In this document: piece by piece, positions 1-10,462 of the stretch | Layout: each line of letters starts with the position of its first letter | How positions within the stretch are numbered: the first letter of the stretch is position 1 | NCBI RefSeq assembly: GCF_026340465.1 | Contig: NZ_JAPEPC010000001.1 | Span: 2,669,501 to 2,733,500 of the forward strand | Source: Streptomyces sp. NBC_01306 | GTDB lineage: Bacteria; Actinomycetota; Actinomycetes; Streptomycetales; Streptomycetaceae | Reading direction: 5' to 3' | Length of the DNA: 64,000 bases | Translations under genes and position numbers: made by a program | The notes under the pieces: model-generated | Seen by the model: only the letters and a program-made list of their open reading frames with translations | The model's database searches: none | What the model was told of the DNA's origin: nothing

Positions 1-2
1 CC

Positions 3-428
3 CAGACCGTGGCGGGCGGGCCTGTGGAACTGCACCCGGACCCCCTCCTGCCGCTGCCCGGCGACTTCCCCACCGCGACCGCCGCGCCGGACGGCGGCGT
101 GGATGTGTACTACCGCAGGCCCGCGACGGCCGCGACCACCCATGTGCACCTGGGCGGCACCCGGCCCGGCGCCCGCGCCGGAACCCGCGCCGACTCCCGC
201 GCCGCGGAGCCCGCGCTGCTCGGCCAGGACGACCGGGGCCGCATCCAGCTCCTGCTGAACGGGAAGGTGCTGCGGCGCACCGACGGCGTCGTACCGCTCT
301 CGGGGGCCACCTTGCTGGCCGAGGGTGCCACGAGCGCCGGGACCGCCGGGGACTCTTCCGGACCCACCGTGGCGGGTATCGGCCCGGGAGCACTCCCCTG
401 GCTGTGGCGGCCGGTCCGGGACGTGTAG
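3..428 (+). CDS. C-terminal part of an unrecognised protein (5' end outside window)
   Basis: The frame is open from the first bases of the window and ends at a TAG at 426-428, so this is the last ~141 codons of a gene that begins upstream. Third codon positions are almost all G or C, as expected for a real Streptomyces gene. The protein is rich in Ala, Gly, Pro and Arg, with a short mixed stretch near the middle (ALLGQDDRGRIQLLLNGKVL) that looks like a beta-sheet segment. I see no domain I can name and no membrane helix. An internal GTG at 9 exists but nothing suggests it is the true start. It converges on tuf across a shared terminator hairpin. Function unknown. Confidence 0.6.
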   Translation, partial: QTVAGGPVELHPDPLLPLPGDFPTATAAPDGGVDVYYRRPATAATTHVHLGGTRPGARAGTRADSRAAEPALLGQDDRGRIQLLLNGKVLRRTDGVVPLSGATLLAEGATSAGTAGDSSGPTVAGIGPGALPWLWRPVRDV

Positions 429-480
429 CCGTACCGGCGCACCGCGCTCACCTCATCGCTCACCGGACGGGCAACACAGA

Positions 481-520
481 AGGGCCCCCGGTCCGCCGCG
501 AACGGCGGGCCGGGGGCCCT
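481..520. terminator. Bidirectional terminator between the converging partial gene and tuf
   Basis: An 18-bp inverted repeat (481-498 with 503-520, one mismatch) with a 4-base loop lies 52 bp past tuf on the minus strand and 52 bp past the partial gene on the plus strand. There is no T-run, which is common for Streptomyces terminators. Confidence 0.8.
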
Positions 521-571
521 CTGCTGTTACCAGGTGCTCTGTGTGAGCGACCAGGTCAGACCATCAAGTGA

Positions 572-1765
<1,194 letters not shown>

Positions 1766-1922
1766 TGGGTCCTCCTGGAGTGGTTCTGTACGCCTTGCTT
1801 CATCGGCGCCAGGTGATCTTTGCTGGGATGCCGGGGCCCGGGGCACCCGCCGCATTGCTTGCGCTCTGCGTCGAATGCCCCAGTGGCTCCGGTGATAAGC
1901 CTAAAGCGTGGACTCGGAAGAG

Positions 1923-4052
<2,130 letters not shown>

Positions 4053-4090
4053 AAGGCTCAATCTTCTCTCGGTCTCGATGTGGGTAGCGA

Positions 4091-4561
4091 CTACCAGCGG
4101 TAGTGCGCGAAGGCCTTGTTGGACTCGGCCATCTTGTGGGTGTCCTCACGCTTCTTGACGGCAGCGCCAAGACCGTTCGAGGCGTCGAGCAGCTCGTTGG
4201 TGAGCCGCTCGGTCATCGTCTTCTCGCGACGGGCGCGGGAGTAGCCGACGACCCAGCGCAGCGCGAGGGTGGCGGCGCGACCGGGCTTGACCTCGATCGG
4301 CACCTGGTAGGTGGCGCCACCGACACGGCGGGACTTGACCTCAAGAGACGGCTTGACGTTCTCAAGCGCGCGCTTCAGCGTGATGACCGGGTCGGCGCCG
4401 GTCTTCTCGCGAAGGCCCTCCATGGCGCCGTACACGATCCGCTCGGCGGTGGAACGCTTGCCGTTCAGCAGGATCTTGTTGATCAGCGAGGTGACAAGAG
4501 GAGAACCATAGACCGGATCAATGATGACCGGGCGCTTCGGGGCGGGGCCCTTACGAGGCAT
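4091..4561 (-). CDS. rpsG: 30S ribosomal protein S7
   Basis: S7 nucleates assembly of the 3' domain of 16S rRNA. The protein has 156 residues and starts [12 protein letters not shown], the usual actinobacterial N-terminus, and ends with [15 protein letters not shown]. An AGAAGGAG element precedes the ATG. The gene starts 2 bp after the rpsL stop, so the two are surely translationally coupled. In Escherichia coli S7 represses its own operon from the S12-S7 gap; here that gap is only 2 bp, so that mechanism cannot apply in the same form. Confidence 0.98.
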   Translation of the reverse strand: MPRKGPAPKRPVIIDPVYGSPLVTSLINKILLNGKRSTAERIVYGAMEGLREKTGADPVITLKRALENVKPSLEVKSRRVGGATYQVPIEVKPGRAATLALRWVVGYSRARREKTMTERLTNELLDASNGLGAAVKKREDTHKMAESNKAFAHYRW

Positions 4562-4563
4562 TC

Positions 4564-4935
4564 TTACTTCTCCTTCTTGGCGCCGTAGCGGCTGCGGGCC
4601 TGCTTGCGGTTCTTGACACCCTGGGTGTCGAGCGAACCGCGGATGATCTTGTAGCGAACACCGGGCAGGTCCTTCACACGGCCACCACGCACGAGCACGA
4701 TCGAGTGCTCCTGCAGGTTGTGTCCCTCACCCGGGATGTAGGCCGTGACCTCAATGCCGGAGGTCAGACGAACACGCGCGACCTTGCGGAGCGCCGAGTT
4801 GGGCTTCTTCGGGGTGGTCGTGAAGACACGGGTGCAGACACCACGACGCTGGGGCGAGCCCTCAAGCGCGGGAGTCTTGTTCTTCTCGACCTTGTCCTGC
4901 CGGCCCTTCCGGACCAGCTGCTGGATCGTAGGCAC
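4564..4935 (-). CDS. rpsL: 30S ribosomal protein S12
   Basis: S12 sits at the decoding centre and controls accuracy. The 123-residue protein starts at the GTG at 4935 ([12 protein letters not shown]), with GGAG upstream. The streptomycin-relevant stretches read [11 protein letters not shown] (Lys43 region) and [12 protein letters not shown] (Lys88 region), both wild type, so no rpsL-based streptomycin resistance is predicted. It is the first gene of the str operon. The leader of about 185 nt carries two hairpins and a good promoter. The longer upstream frame is not conserved and is not used. Confidence 0.98.
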   Translation of the reverse strand: MPTIQQLVRKGRQDKVEKNKTPALEGSPQRRGVCTRVFTTTPKKPNSALRKVARVRLTSGIEVTAYIPGEGHNLQEHSIVLVRGGRVKDLPGVRYKIIRGSLDTQGVKNRKQARSRYGAKKEK

Positions 4936-4982
4936 TACTTCTCCGGTTTCTGTGTGCCGTGTAGAACTAACCTGGAACCACT

Positions 4983-5037
4983 CCGACCCACGCGGTCGGG
5001 TGTGTCGAATACTGCAGACCCCCGCCGAAGTGGCGGG
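4983..5037 (-). promoter_or_regulatory. Twin stem-loops in the str operon leader
   Basis: Two perfect 6-bp stems with 5-nt loops (4983-4988/4994-4999 and 5021-5026/5032-5037) lie 48 to 102 bases before the rpsL start, inside the predicted untranslated leader. They could bind a ribosomal protein or act in attenuation; this is inferred from position only. Confidence 0.45.
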
Positions 5038-5126
5038 AAGGGCACAGATTGCGGTGGTCACTTACAGCTCGTCATGCGGTTGAAGACACGCACAGGAGCC
5101 AGGGCACACCCCAGGCACAAGGTCAG

Positions 5127-5155
5127 AGCGTACCTACCGCATCGACTGCGGTCAA
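5127..5155 (-). promoter_or_regulatory. Promoter of the str operon (principal sigma factor type)
   Basis: On the minus strand TTGACC (5150-5155), a 17-bp spacer and TACGCT (5127-5132) match the vegetative -35/-10 pattern. Transcription would start near 5120, giving a leader of about 185 nt before rpsL. Confidence 0.7.
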
Positions 5156-5172
5156 AACAAATGCCCCGGGCC

Positions 5173-5193
5173 GTGACGCACCGGAGATGTCAC
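5173..5193. promoter_or_regulatory. GTGAC-N11-GTCAC palindrome between divergent str operon and crp-like gene
   Basis: A perfect 5-bp inverted repeat lies just upstream of the str -35 box and 127 bp before the crp-like start. Its geometry suits a dimeric regulator, perhaps the CRP-like protein itself. The rest of 4936-5319 holds only the str promoter, the leader hairpins and a small CGGAGC/GCTCCG hairpin. Confidence 0.35.
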
Positions 5194-5319
5194 CCCTCCG
5201 CCGCGGCCCCTCCCGCGGCCCGGACCTGCCGGTTCGGAGATCATCCCGGCACTCCCGGACCCGGAGCACCGCTCCGTCGGCTACGTTGATCGATCCGCTG
5301 TGCTGATTCGGGGGCCGAT

Positions 5320-6063
5320 ATGACAGCAGCGTACTTACCCGCCGACGGAGGACTGGACGACCGCGTTCCGTTTCTGGCCCGGCTGGAGAGCGAGGACCGG
5401 GCGGCGCTGCTCGCGCTTGGTCATGAACTGGCCTTCGCGCCCAGGGTCACCCTGCTCCACCAGCGCGAGCCGTCCTCCCATGTGCTGTTCGTCCTGACCG
5501 GCTGGACGAAGGTCACCGCCTCGGCTGCCAACGGGTACGAGGCCCTGCTCGCCCTGCGCGGCCCCGGCGACGTCATCGGCGAGTCCGCCGCGCTGACCGG
5601 CCGCCCGCGCTCGGCGACGGTGACCGCGCTGGAGCCGGTCCGCGCCGTGGCCGTCGAGCACGAGCGCTTCACCGGGCTCCTCGGCCGCTCCCCCGCCATC
5701 TCCTTCGCCCTCCTCGGGCTGGCGTCGGACCGGACCCGCGCCGCGGACCGGCGCCGGCTCGAATTCGCCTCCATGGCCGTGCGGGAACGCTTCGCCGTGC
5801 TGCTGCTCGACCTCGCACGTACGCACGGCCGGCGCACCGAAGAGGGAATCGAGCTGACCGTCCCGCTGAGCAAACAGGAGCTCGCGGGCTCCGTGGGCGC
5901 CTCACGGGAGATGGTCCAGCGGCTGCTCAAGGAGTTGCGGGAGCGCGGAGCCGTGGTCACCGGGCGACGGACTCTGCTGATCACCCGGCCGGATGTGCTG
6001 CGCCTGATCGCGCGCGCCGGACAGCCCGCCGTGGACGGTCGGCGCACGGGAACCGCTGACTGA
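5320..6063 (+). CDS. Crp/Fnr-family regulator with cyclic-nucleotide domain; contains a TTA codon
   Basis: This 247-residue protein has an N-terminal cyclic-nucleotide-binding barrel (about residues 15-130) and a C-terminal Crp-type helix-turn-helix (about 180-235, with SKQELAGSVGASREMVQRLL as recognition region). The phosphate-binding cassette is preserved: GES at 87-89 and RPRSAT at 95-100, corresponding to the Glu and Arg-Ser pair that hold cAMP in E. coli CRP, so real cyclic-nucleotide binding is likely. Codon 6 (5335-5337) is TTA, the rare leucine codon read by the bldA tRNA in Streptomyces, which suggests developmentally timed translation. It stands at the head of the island, 132 bp before the cyclase gene, and a CRP-like box lies in that gap. 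It differs from the housekeeping Streptomyces Crp by context. Confidence 0.9.
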   Translation: MTAAYLPADGGLDDRVPFLARLESEDRAALLALGHELAFAPRVTLLHQREPSSHVLFVLTGWTKVTASAANGYEALLALRGPGDVIGESAALTGRPRSATVTALEPVRAVAVEHERFTGLLGRSPAISFALLGLASDRTRAADRRRLEFASMAVRERFAVLLLDLARTHGRRTEEGIELTVPLSKQELAGSVGASREMVQRLLKELRERGAVVTGRRTLLITRPDVLRLIARAGQPAVDGRRTGTAD

Positions 6064-6093
6064 GAGTGAGCGTCCGTTCATCCGGAGCGACTC

Positions 6094-6109
6094 TGTGCAC
6101 ACGGTCACA
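6094..6109 (+). promoter_or_regulatory. CRP-like binding box upstream of the cyclase gene
   Basis: TGTGC-ACACGG-TCACA differs from the classical CRP core TGTGA-N6-TCACA by one base and also fits GTG-N6-GNCAC, the motif I recall for Streptomyces Crp. It is 87 bp before the cyclase start and just after the crp-like gene. Confidence 0.55.
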
Positions 6110-6195
6110 CTCCCAGTGCGTCAGGCGCCCTCACCACCGCGGCCTCGCAGAGCCCAAGCTGCTGCCCACGCCGGAAAACCACCCGAGAGGTGACC

Positions 6196-7089
6196 ATGAA
6201 CGATCCCGTGAGCCGGACGATCCTGCTGCTGGACATCGAGAAGTACAGCGACCGGGACGACATCGAGCAGGCGTACCTGCGGCGCATGCTGTACGGCATC
6301 GCCGACCGTGCCCTGGAGAGCGCCGGCATCGACGAGACGTACCGGCTGCGTGCCGACCGCGGTGACTCCGTGATGGAACTGATCGATGCCAACGCCTCGG
6401 TGACCGCGCTGCTGCGGGCGCTGCTGACCGAGGTGCCGGCCCAGTTGCGCGCGGTGAACCGGATGGCGTCCCGCTCGGCGCAGATCCGGCTGCGTGCCGT
6501 GGTCTCCACCGGGTACGTCGCGATCGACCAGCACGGCTGGGTGGGCACCGACCTCAACCACGCCTGCCGGCTGCTCGACGCGGAGGTGCTGCGAGCCGCC
6601 CTGCGGGAGCGCTCCGACGACTTCGCGCTCTGTGTCGCGCAGAGCGTGCACGACGGGATCGTCCGGCACGACCACCCCGGCATTCCCAGGAACGCCTTCC
6701 ACGCCATCACCGCGGCCAGCAAGAACGGGCCGCTGGCGGCCTGGCTGCACGGGCCGGTGCCAAGCACCGGGCTTGGCGGGACGGCAGGGCCCGGCACGGC
6801 AGAGACTCCGGCGCCGGACGGATCGGGGGACCGCCCGGCGCCGGACCAGGACCCCGCGTCCCGGCCCGGCGAGACCACTCAGGGCACAGCCAGCACAGCG
6901 AGCCCGGGAAGCCCAGTGAGCGCCGGGAGCGCGAGGAGCGCCGGCGCCGTCTTCAACTTCGGTGCGGGCGCTCCCCGGTTCGGCGGCAGCCTGGTCGGCG
7001 GTGACCAGCACGGGGTCTCCGGCGGCACGGTGACCGGCGACGTACACCTCGGTGGCAGGGGCGAGCCGGAGGGGACCGGGCGACCGTGA
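6196..7089 (+). CDS. Class III nucleotide cyclase with C-terminal glycine-rich signalling motif
   Basis: The 297-residue protein has a compact class III cyclase domain in residues 1-170. Both metal-binding aspartates are present (D13 in LLLDIEKYSD, D57 in DRGDSVMEL), as are the transition-state Asn and Arg (N121 and R125 in GTDLNHACRLL), so it should be catalytically competent. The product (cAMP, cGMP, cCMP or cUMP) cannot be told from sequence. Residues 180-255 are a Pro/Gly/Ser-rich linker, and 262-287 hold a glycine-rich motif that recurs in the next protein. The start is the ATG at 6196, with GAGAGG upstream; a GTG two codons earlier is less well spaced. It overlaps the next gene by 4 bp. 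The layout resembles the cyclase of Pycsar defence, with an added interaction tail. Confidence 0.8.
   Translation: MNDPVSRTILLLDIEKYSDRDDIEQAYLRRMLYGIADRALESAGIDETYRLRADRGDSVMELIDANASVTALLRALLTEVPAQLRAVNRMASRSAQIRLRAVVSTGYVAIDQHGWVGTDLNHACRLLDAEVLRAALRERSDDFALCVAQSVHDGIVRHDHPGIPRNAFHAITAASKNGPLAAWLHGPVPSTGLGGTAGPGTAETPAPDGSGDRPAPDQDPASRPGETTQGTASTASPGSPVSAGSARSAGAVFNFGAGAPRFGGSLVGGDQHGVSGGTVTGDVHLGGRGEPEGTGRP
6979..7056 (+). other. Copy 1 of a 26-residue glycine-rich motif (C-terminus of the cyclase)
   Basis: Codes residues 262-287 of the cyclase. Key residues are FGGSLVGG, then QHGVSGG, then V-x-GDV-x-LGG. It matches copy 2 in the NTPase at 22 of 26 residues. Third codon positions differ between copies, so the match is kept at protein level. 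Confidence 0.8.
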
Positions 7090-9263
7090 GCACAACAGCA
7101 CCGCCGCCGCCCGTCCCCGGCCGGCAGCGCGCGGCCGCACCGGACGCACCGCAGCCACCGCCCGGCGACAGCCGCCCCGCCGGGCCCGCGCAGCCCACCG
7201 AACCCGGCGAGCCGGAGGAACGGTCCCAGGAGGCACGCGCGGCACAACGCGAACTCTTCGCCCACGCACCGGAGTTCATCCTCGGATCGGCGGCTTCCTT
7301 CGGCGGCTCCCTGGTCGGCGGGGCGCAGCACGGTGTATCCGGTGGCCAGGTCGCGGGCGACGTCTTCCTGGGCGGCAAGACCGAGATCCACCACCACACC
7401 TCAGCGGCCGGCGGTTCCGTCCACTCCGCCGGGGAGATCCCCCGCACGGAACTGGACCGCCTGTCCGGCGACTTCGTCGAGGGCCCGTCCTTCGCGGCCG
7501 CCCTGGAGCGCCTGCGCACCGAGCGGGTCCTCGTACTGTCGGGTCAGCACGCGACCGGCCGCCGGACAGCGGCGCTGATGCTGCTGGACCGGCTGGGCGT
7601 GCCCACCGTCCGGGCGCTGCAACCGGAGACCGGCCCTTCGGCGCTGCCCGCCCAGCTGACCGGTTCCGGCGGGCATGTGCTGTGCGACATGCCGCTGAGC
7701 CGCAACAGGCCGCTGCGGGACGCCCATCTGTACGCGGCGGCGGACCGGCTCAAGCAGTTCGACGACGGCTATCTGGTGATCACCGTCGAAGCGTCCCCGT
7801 ACCTGCCGGGTGTCACTCCCTTCTGCTGGGAGCCGCCGCCCGCCGAGGAGGTGCTGCGGGCCTTCCTCGCCGCGCGGAAGACCGGCGGCGCGGAGACCGA
7901 GCGGCTGCTGACGCTCGACCCGGTGCGGGAGTTCCTGGCGCACGGCCACCACCGGTGCGCTGAAGCCGCCGAATTCGCCGGAAGGCTGGCCGAGTACGAC
8001 GGCACCGCGGCGGCGCTCGCAGGGCTCGCGGGTTTCAGTCTCAGCGCGGTGGAGAAGCAGTGCCGCGACTGGCTGAGTGCCCCGGACAGCGAACTGGGGC
8101 TGCGGGACAAGGCGTTCCTGATCTCACTCTCCGTGTTCGACGGCGCTCCGTACGTCCTGGCCGCCGAGCTCGGCGACCGGCTCTTCGTCAACCTCCAGCG
8201 GCTCCAGCATCCCGAGCAGGAGCCCGCGATCCCCGTCTTCGGACCGTCGGCGTCCGACCGGCTCGCCCTGGCCCGCGCCGAGGGCGTGACCCGTAACGAA
8301 TCGACCGACTGGGGGCCCGTCCCGCAGTATCTGGCGCACTTCCGGGAGCCGCGGACCGCGCACACCCTGCTCACCGAGGTGTGGACCGGTCACCCCTCGG
8401 CGCGCCCCGCCCTGGTGGACTGGCTGAAACAGCTCGCCAGGGACGGCCGTCCGATGGTCCGCACCCGGGCAGCAGCCGCGGCCGCGATGCTGGCGGCCGC
8501 CGATCTGCCGTCGGCGATGGCGGCCCTGGTCGACGGGTGGGCGCTCTCCCGCTCCTTCGGCCCCCGGGTGACAGCGGCGAACGCCCTGACCCTGGCCCAG
8601 CTGTTGGAGGCGCCGGCGATCCTGCGGCTGCTGACGCAGTGGTGCGGCGACGCGCACTGGGCCCGCCGCTGGACCGCCATCCGGGCGTTCGCGCTGCTCG
8701 CTCCGGTGCGCCCGGACCTGGCGGCGTCGGCGCTCCAGGCGCTCGCGGCCCGCGCCAGAGCCGAGGACAGCAGCCCGGCGGAGAGCCGCAATCTCACGGA
8801 GTCCACCGCGCTCCTGCTCTCCGGCGGAAACCGCGGCGAGATGCTCGCCGAGCTCGTCAGGCTGCTCCAGGACACCGCTCCGGTCCGCGGGCTCGCCCTC
8901 GCCGCCTTCGTGCGCGCCTGCGAAAGCGACGAAGAGGGCAGCCTGGTCGACTGGTACGCCGAGTCCGGCAGCTACGACGCGGGCCCGGCCCGCGACCTGG
9001 CCATGCTGTGGCGCACCGCCCTGGGGGACCGCGCACACACCAAGGCGGCGCTGGACGCCCTGCGGACCTGGCTGTACGCGGGTGAGCGCCGGCCCGACGC
9101 CGGACAGGCGCTGACCCTGCTGCTTCCGGAGCTGGTCACCACGGCCGCCGACCACGGCAGGCTGGACCATCTGCTGCGCACGCTGCGGTCCGCGGACGGC
9201 TCACCGGAGCGTCCCCGGATCGCCGACCGGTTGCTGTCGGTCCTCAATCCGCGGAGTGCCTGA
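7086..9263 (+). CDS. STAND-like P-loop NTPase with helical-repeat C-terminus
   Basis: The 725-residue protein starts at a GTG that overlaps the cyclase stop (GTGA), so translation is coupled. Residues 1-60 are a Pro/Ala-rich linker. Residues 72-97 carry the glycine-rich motif shared with the cyclase tail. The NTPase core begins near 140: VLVLSGQHATGRRTA fits a P-loop, but the usual Lys-Thr is Arg-Arg-Thr (153-161), so hydrolysis may be impaired or altered. A hydrophobic strand ending in Asp (GGHVLCDM, D201) and VITVE (231-235) resemble Walker B and a sensor strand. From about 420 to 720 the sequence is Ala/Leu-rich paired helices, like HEAT or ARM repeats. The order motif, NTPase, superhelix is that of NLR-like sensors. 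No known family can be assigned with certainty. Confidence 0.75.
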   Translation: MSTTAPPPPVPGRQRAAAPDAPQPPPGDSRPAGPAQPTEPGEPEERSQEARAAQRELFAHAPEFILGSAASFGGSLVGGAQHGVSGGQVAGDVFLGGKTEIHHHTSAAGGSVHSAGEIPRTELDRLSGDFVEGPSFAAALERLRTERVLVLSGQHATGRRTAALMLLDRLGVPTVRALQPETGPSALPAQLTGSGGHVLCDMPLSRNRPLRDAHLYAAADRLKQFDDGYLVITVEASPYLPGVTPFCWEPPPAEEVLRAFLAARKTGGAETERLLTLDPVREFLAHGHHRCAEAAEFAGRLAEYDGTAAALAGLAGFSLSAVEKQCRDWLSAPDSELGLRDKAFLISLSVFDGAPYVLAAELGDRLFVNLQRLQHPEQEPAIPVFGPSASDRLALARAEGVTRNESTDWGPVPQYLAHFREPRTAHTLLTEVWTGHPSARPALVDWLKQLARDGRPMVRTRAAAAAAMLAAADLPSAMAALVDGWALSRSFGPRVTAANALTLAQLLEAPAILRLLTQWCGDAHWARRWTAIRAFALLAPVRPDLAASALQALAARARAEDSSPAESRNLTESTALLLSGGNRGEMLAELVRLLQDTAPVRGLALAAFVRACESDEEGSLVDWYAESGSYDAGPARDLAMLWRTALGDRAHTKAALDALRTWLYAGERRPDAGQALTLLLPELVTTAADHGRLDHLLRTLRSADGSPERPRIADRLLSVLNPRSA
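7299..7376 (+). other. Copy 2 of the 26-residue glycine-rich motif (N-terminus of the NTPase)
   Basis: Codes residues 72-97 of the NTPase and differs from copy 1 only at positions 9, 17, 19 and 23 of the motif. It is placed just before the NTPase core, as amyloid signalling motifs are in NLR-type proteins. Confidence 0.8.
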
Positions 9264-9310
9264 GCCGGGATGTCCGTCTTTCCATCAGATCCATCGAGGA
9301 GTTGACCCGC

Positions 9311-10462
9311 ATGGCGGACTTCCGCCGTCAGCCGGAGTGGCAGCAGAACGCCGACCGGCACAGCCATCTGATCGACCCCGTGCTCACGTACCGGCCCATC
9401 TCGCGGTTCGACTACACGGCCCGCAGGACGATGACCGCGATCGACCACGCGCTGGTCTTCACCACGGCCAAGGGTGAGTACGACGCCTTCCTGCCGCCGC
9501 ACCGGCCCACCCGCTCGGAGGCCGCGAGCCGCCGCTACACCTCCGTGTACGAAGTGGACACGGGCAGCCACAGCGTCCAGCTGGAGGTGCAACTGCCCAG
9601 CGATGACGACGCGTTCTCCTTCGGTGTGAGCGCCGATCTGACCTGGCGGGTCGCTGATCCGGTCCGCTTCGTGACCTCCGGCGAACGCGATGTGCCGGCC
9701 CGGCTCACCAGGGAGCTGCAGCAGCTCACCCGGCCGGTCGGCCGCCGGTACCCGATCGAGGACAGTGCGGGGGCCGAGGCCGCCGTGCAGAAGGAACTGC
9801 AGACGGTCGACTTCGCCGCCGGTATCGGCATCCAGGTCACCTGCACGGTGAGGTTGCGCCAGGACGACGAGGCGATCGCCCACCGCCGCCGCAAGCGGGA
9901 TCTGCGGTACGAGAACGAGATGCTCGCCCCGGAGCACGAGTACCGGATGCGGCTGGCGCAGCAGGAACACGAGTTGCAGGCGACGCAGCTGCGCAATGAG
10001 CACGAACTGATGGCCAAGAAGATCGAGTTCTACCAGTTCCATCTTCAGCACGGCGGGGTGGCCGCCTGGGCTCTGCACCTCGCCCAGCATCCGGAGGACA
10101 CCCAGGCTGCCACCAGCGGGATCCGCCACGACCAGCTCTCTCTCATCCAGAGCCAGCTCGAACTGATCGGCGGGGACGCCCTGGAGGACTACCAGAAGGC
10201 GGAGTCGGCCAAGTACGCGCTGCGCGTGGTGAACAATCTCATCCGCCAGCAGGTGGGGCCGGGCATGGCCCCACCGCCCATGCCCGGCGAGGCACAGGCG
10301 CTGCCGACCGGGGAGGATTCCAGGCCGACCTACGGCACGCCGGAACCGGACAGCCCCCAGGACGCACCGCCGGCCCCCGGCGCTCCCGGCACGTACGGGC
10401 GCGAGACACCCCCGGCACCTCCCATGCCCCCGCACCCCCCTTCGGGAAGTGCCCCGGTATGA
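9311..10462 (+). CDS. SPFH/band-7-like coiled-coil protein
   Basis: The 383-residue protein starts at the ATG at 9311, with GAGGAG 9 bases upstream. Residues 20-180 form a beta-rich domain with a pattern like SPFH/stomatin proteins: an extended N-terminal part, then a strand-helix section including LTWRVADPVRFV and a helix with RELQQL. Residues 185-235 are a charged coiled coil (RRRKRDLRYENEM onward, rich in Arg, Glu and Gln). The last 75 residues are Pro-rich. No transmembrane helix is seen, so any membrane contact must come through partners. It lies 47 bp after the NTPase and overlaps the membrane protein gene by 4 bp (ATGA). SPFH scaffolds organise membrane complexes, which suits its place beside a membrane effector and a membrane protease. 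Confidence 0.65.
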   Translation: MADFRRQPEWQQNADRHSHLIDPVLTYRPISRFDYTARRTMTAIDHALVFTTAKGEYDAFLPPHRPTRSEAASRRYTSVYEVDTGSHSVQLEVQLPSDDDAFSFGVSADLTWRVADPVRFVTSGERDVPARLTRELQQLTRPVGRRYPIEDSAGAEAAVQKELQTVDFAAGIGIQVTCTVRLRQDDEAIAHRRRKRDLRYENEMLAPEHEYRMRLAQQEHELQATQLRNEHELMAKKIEFYQFHLQHGGVAAWALHLAQHPEDTQAATSGIRHDQLSLIQSQLELIGGDALEDYQKAESAKYALRVVNNLIRQQVGPGMAPPPMPGEAQALPTGEDSRPTYGTPEPDSPQDAPPAPGAPGTYGRETPPAPPMPPHPPSGSAPV

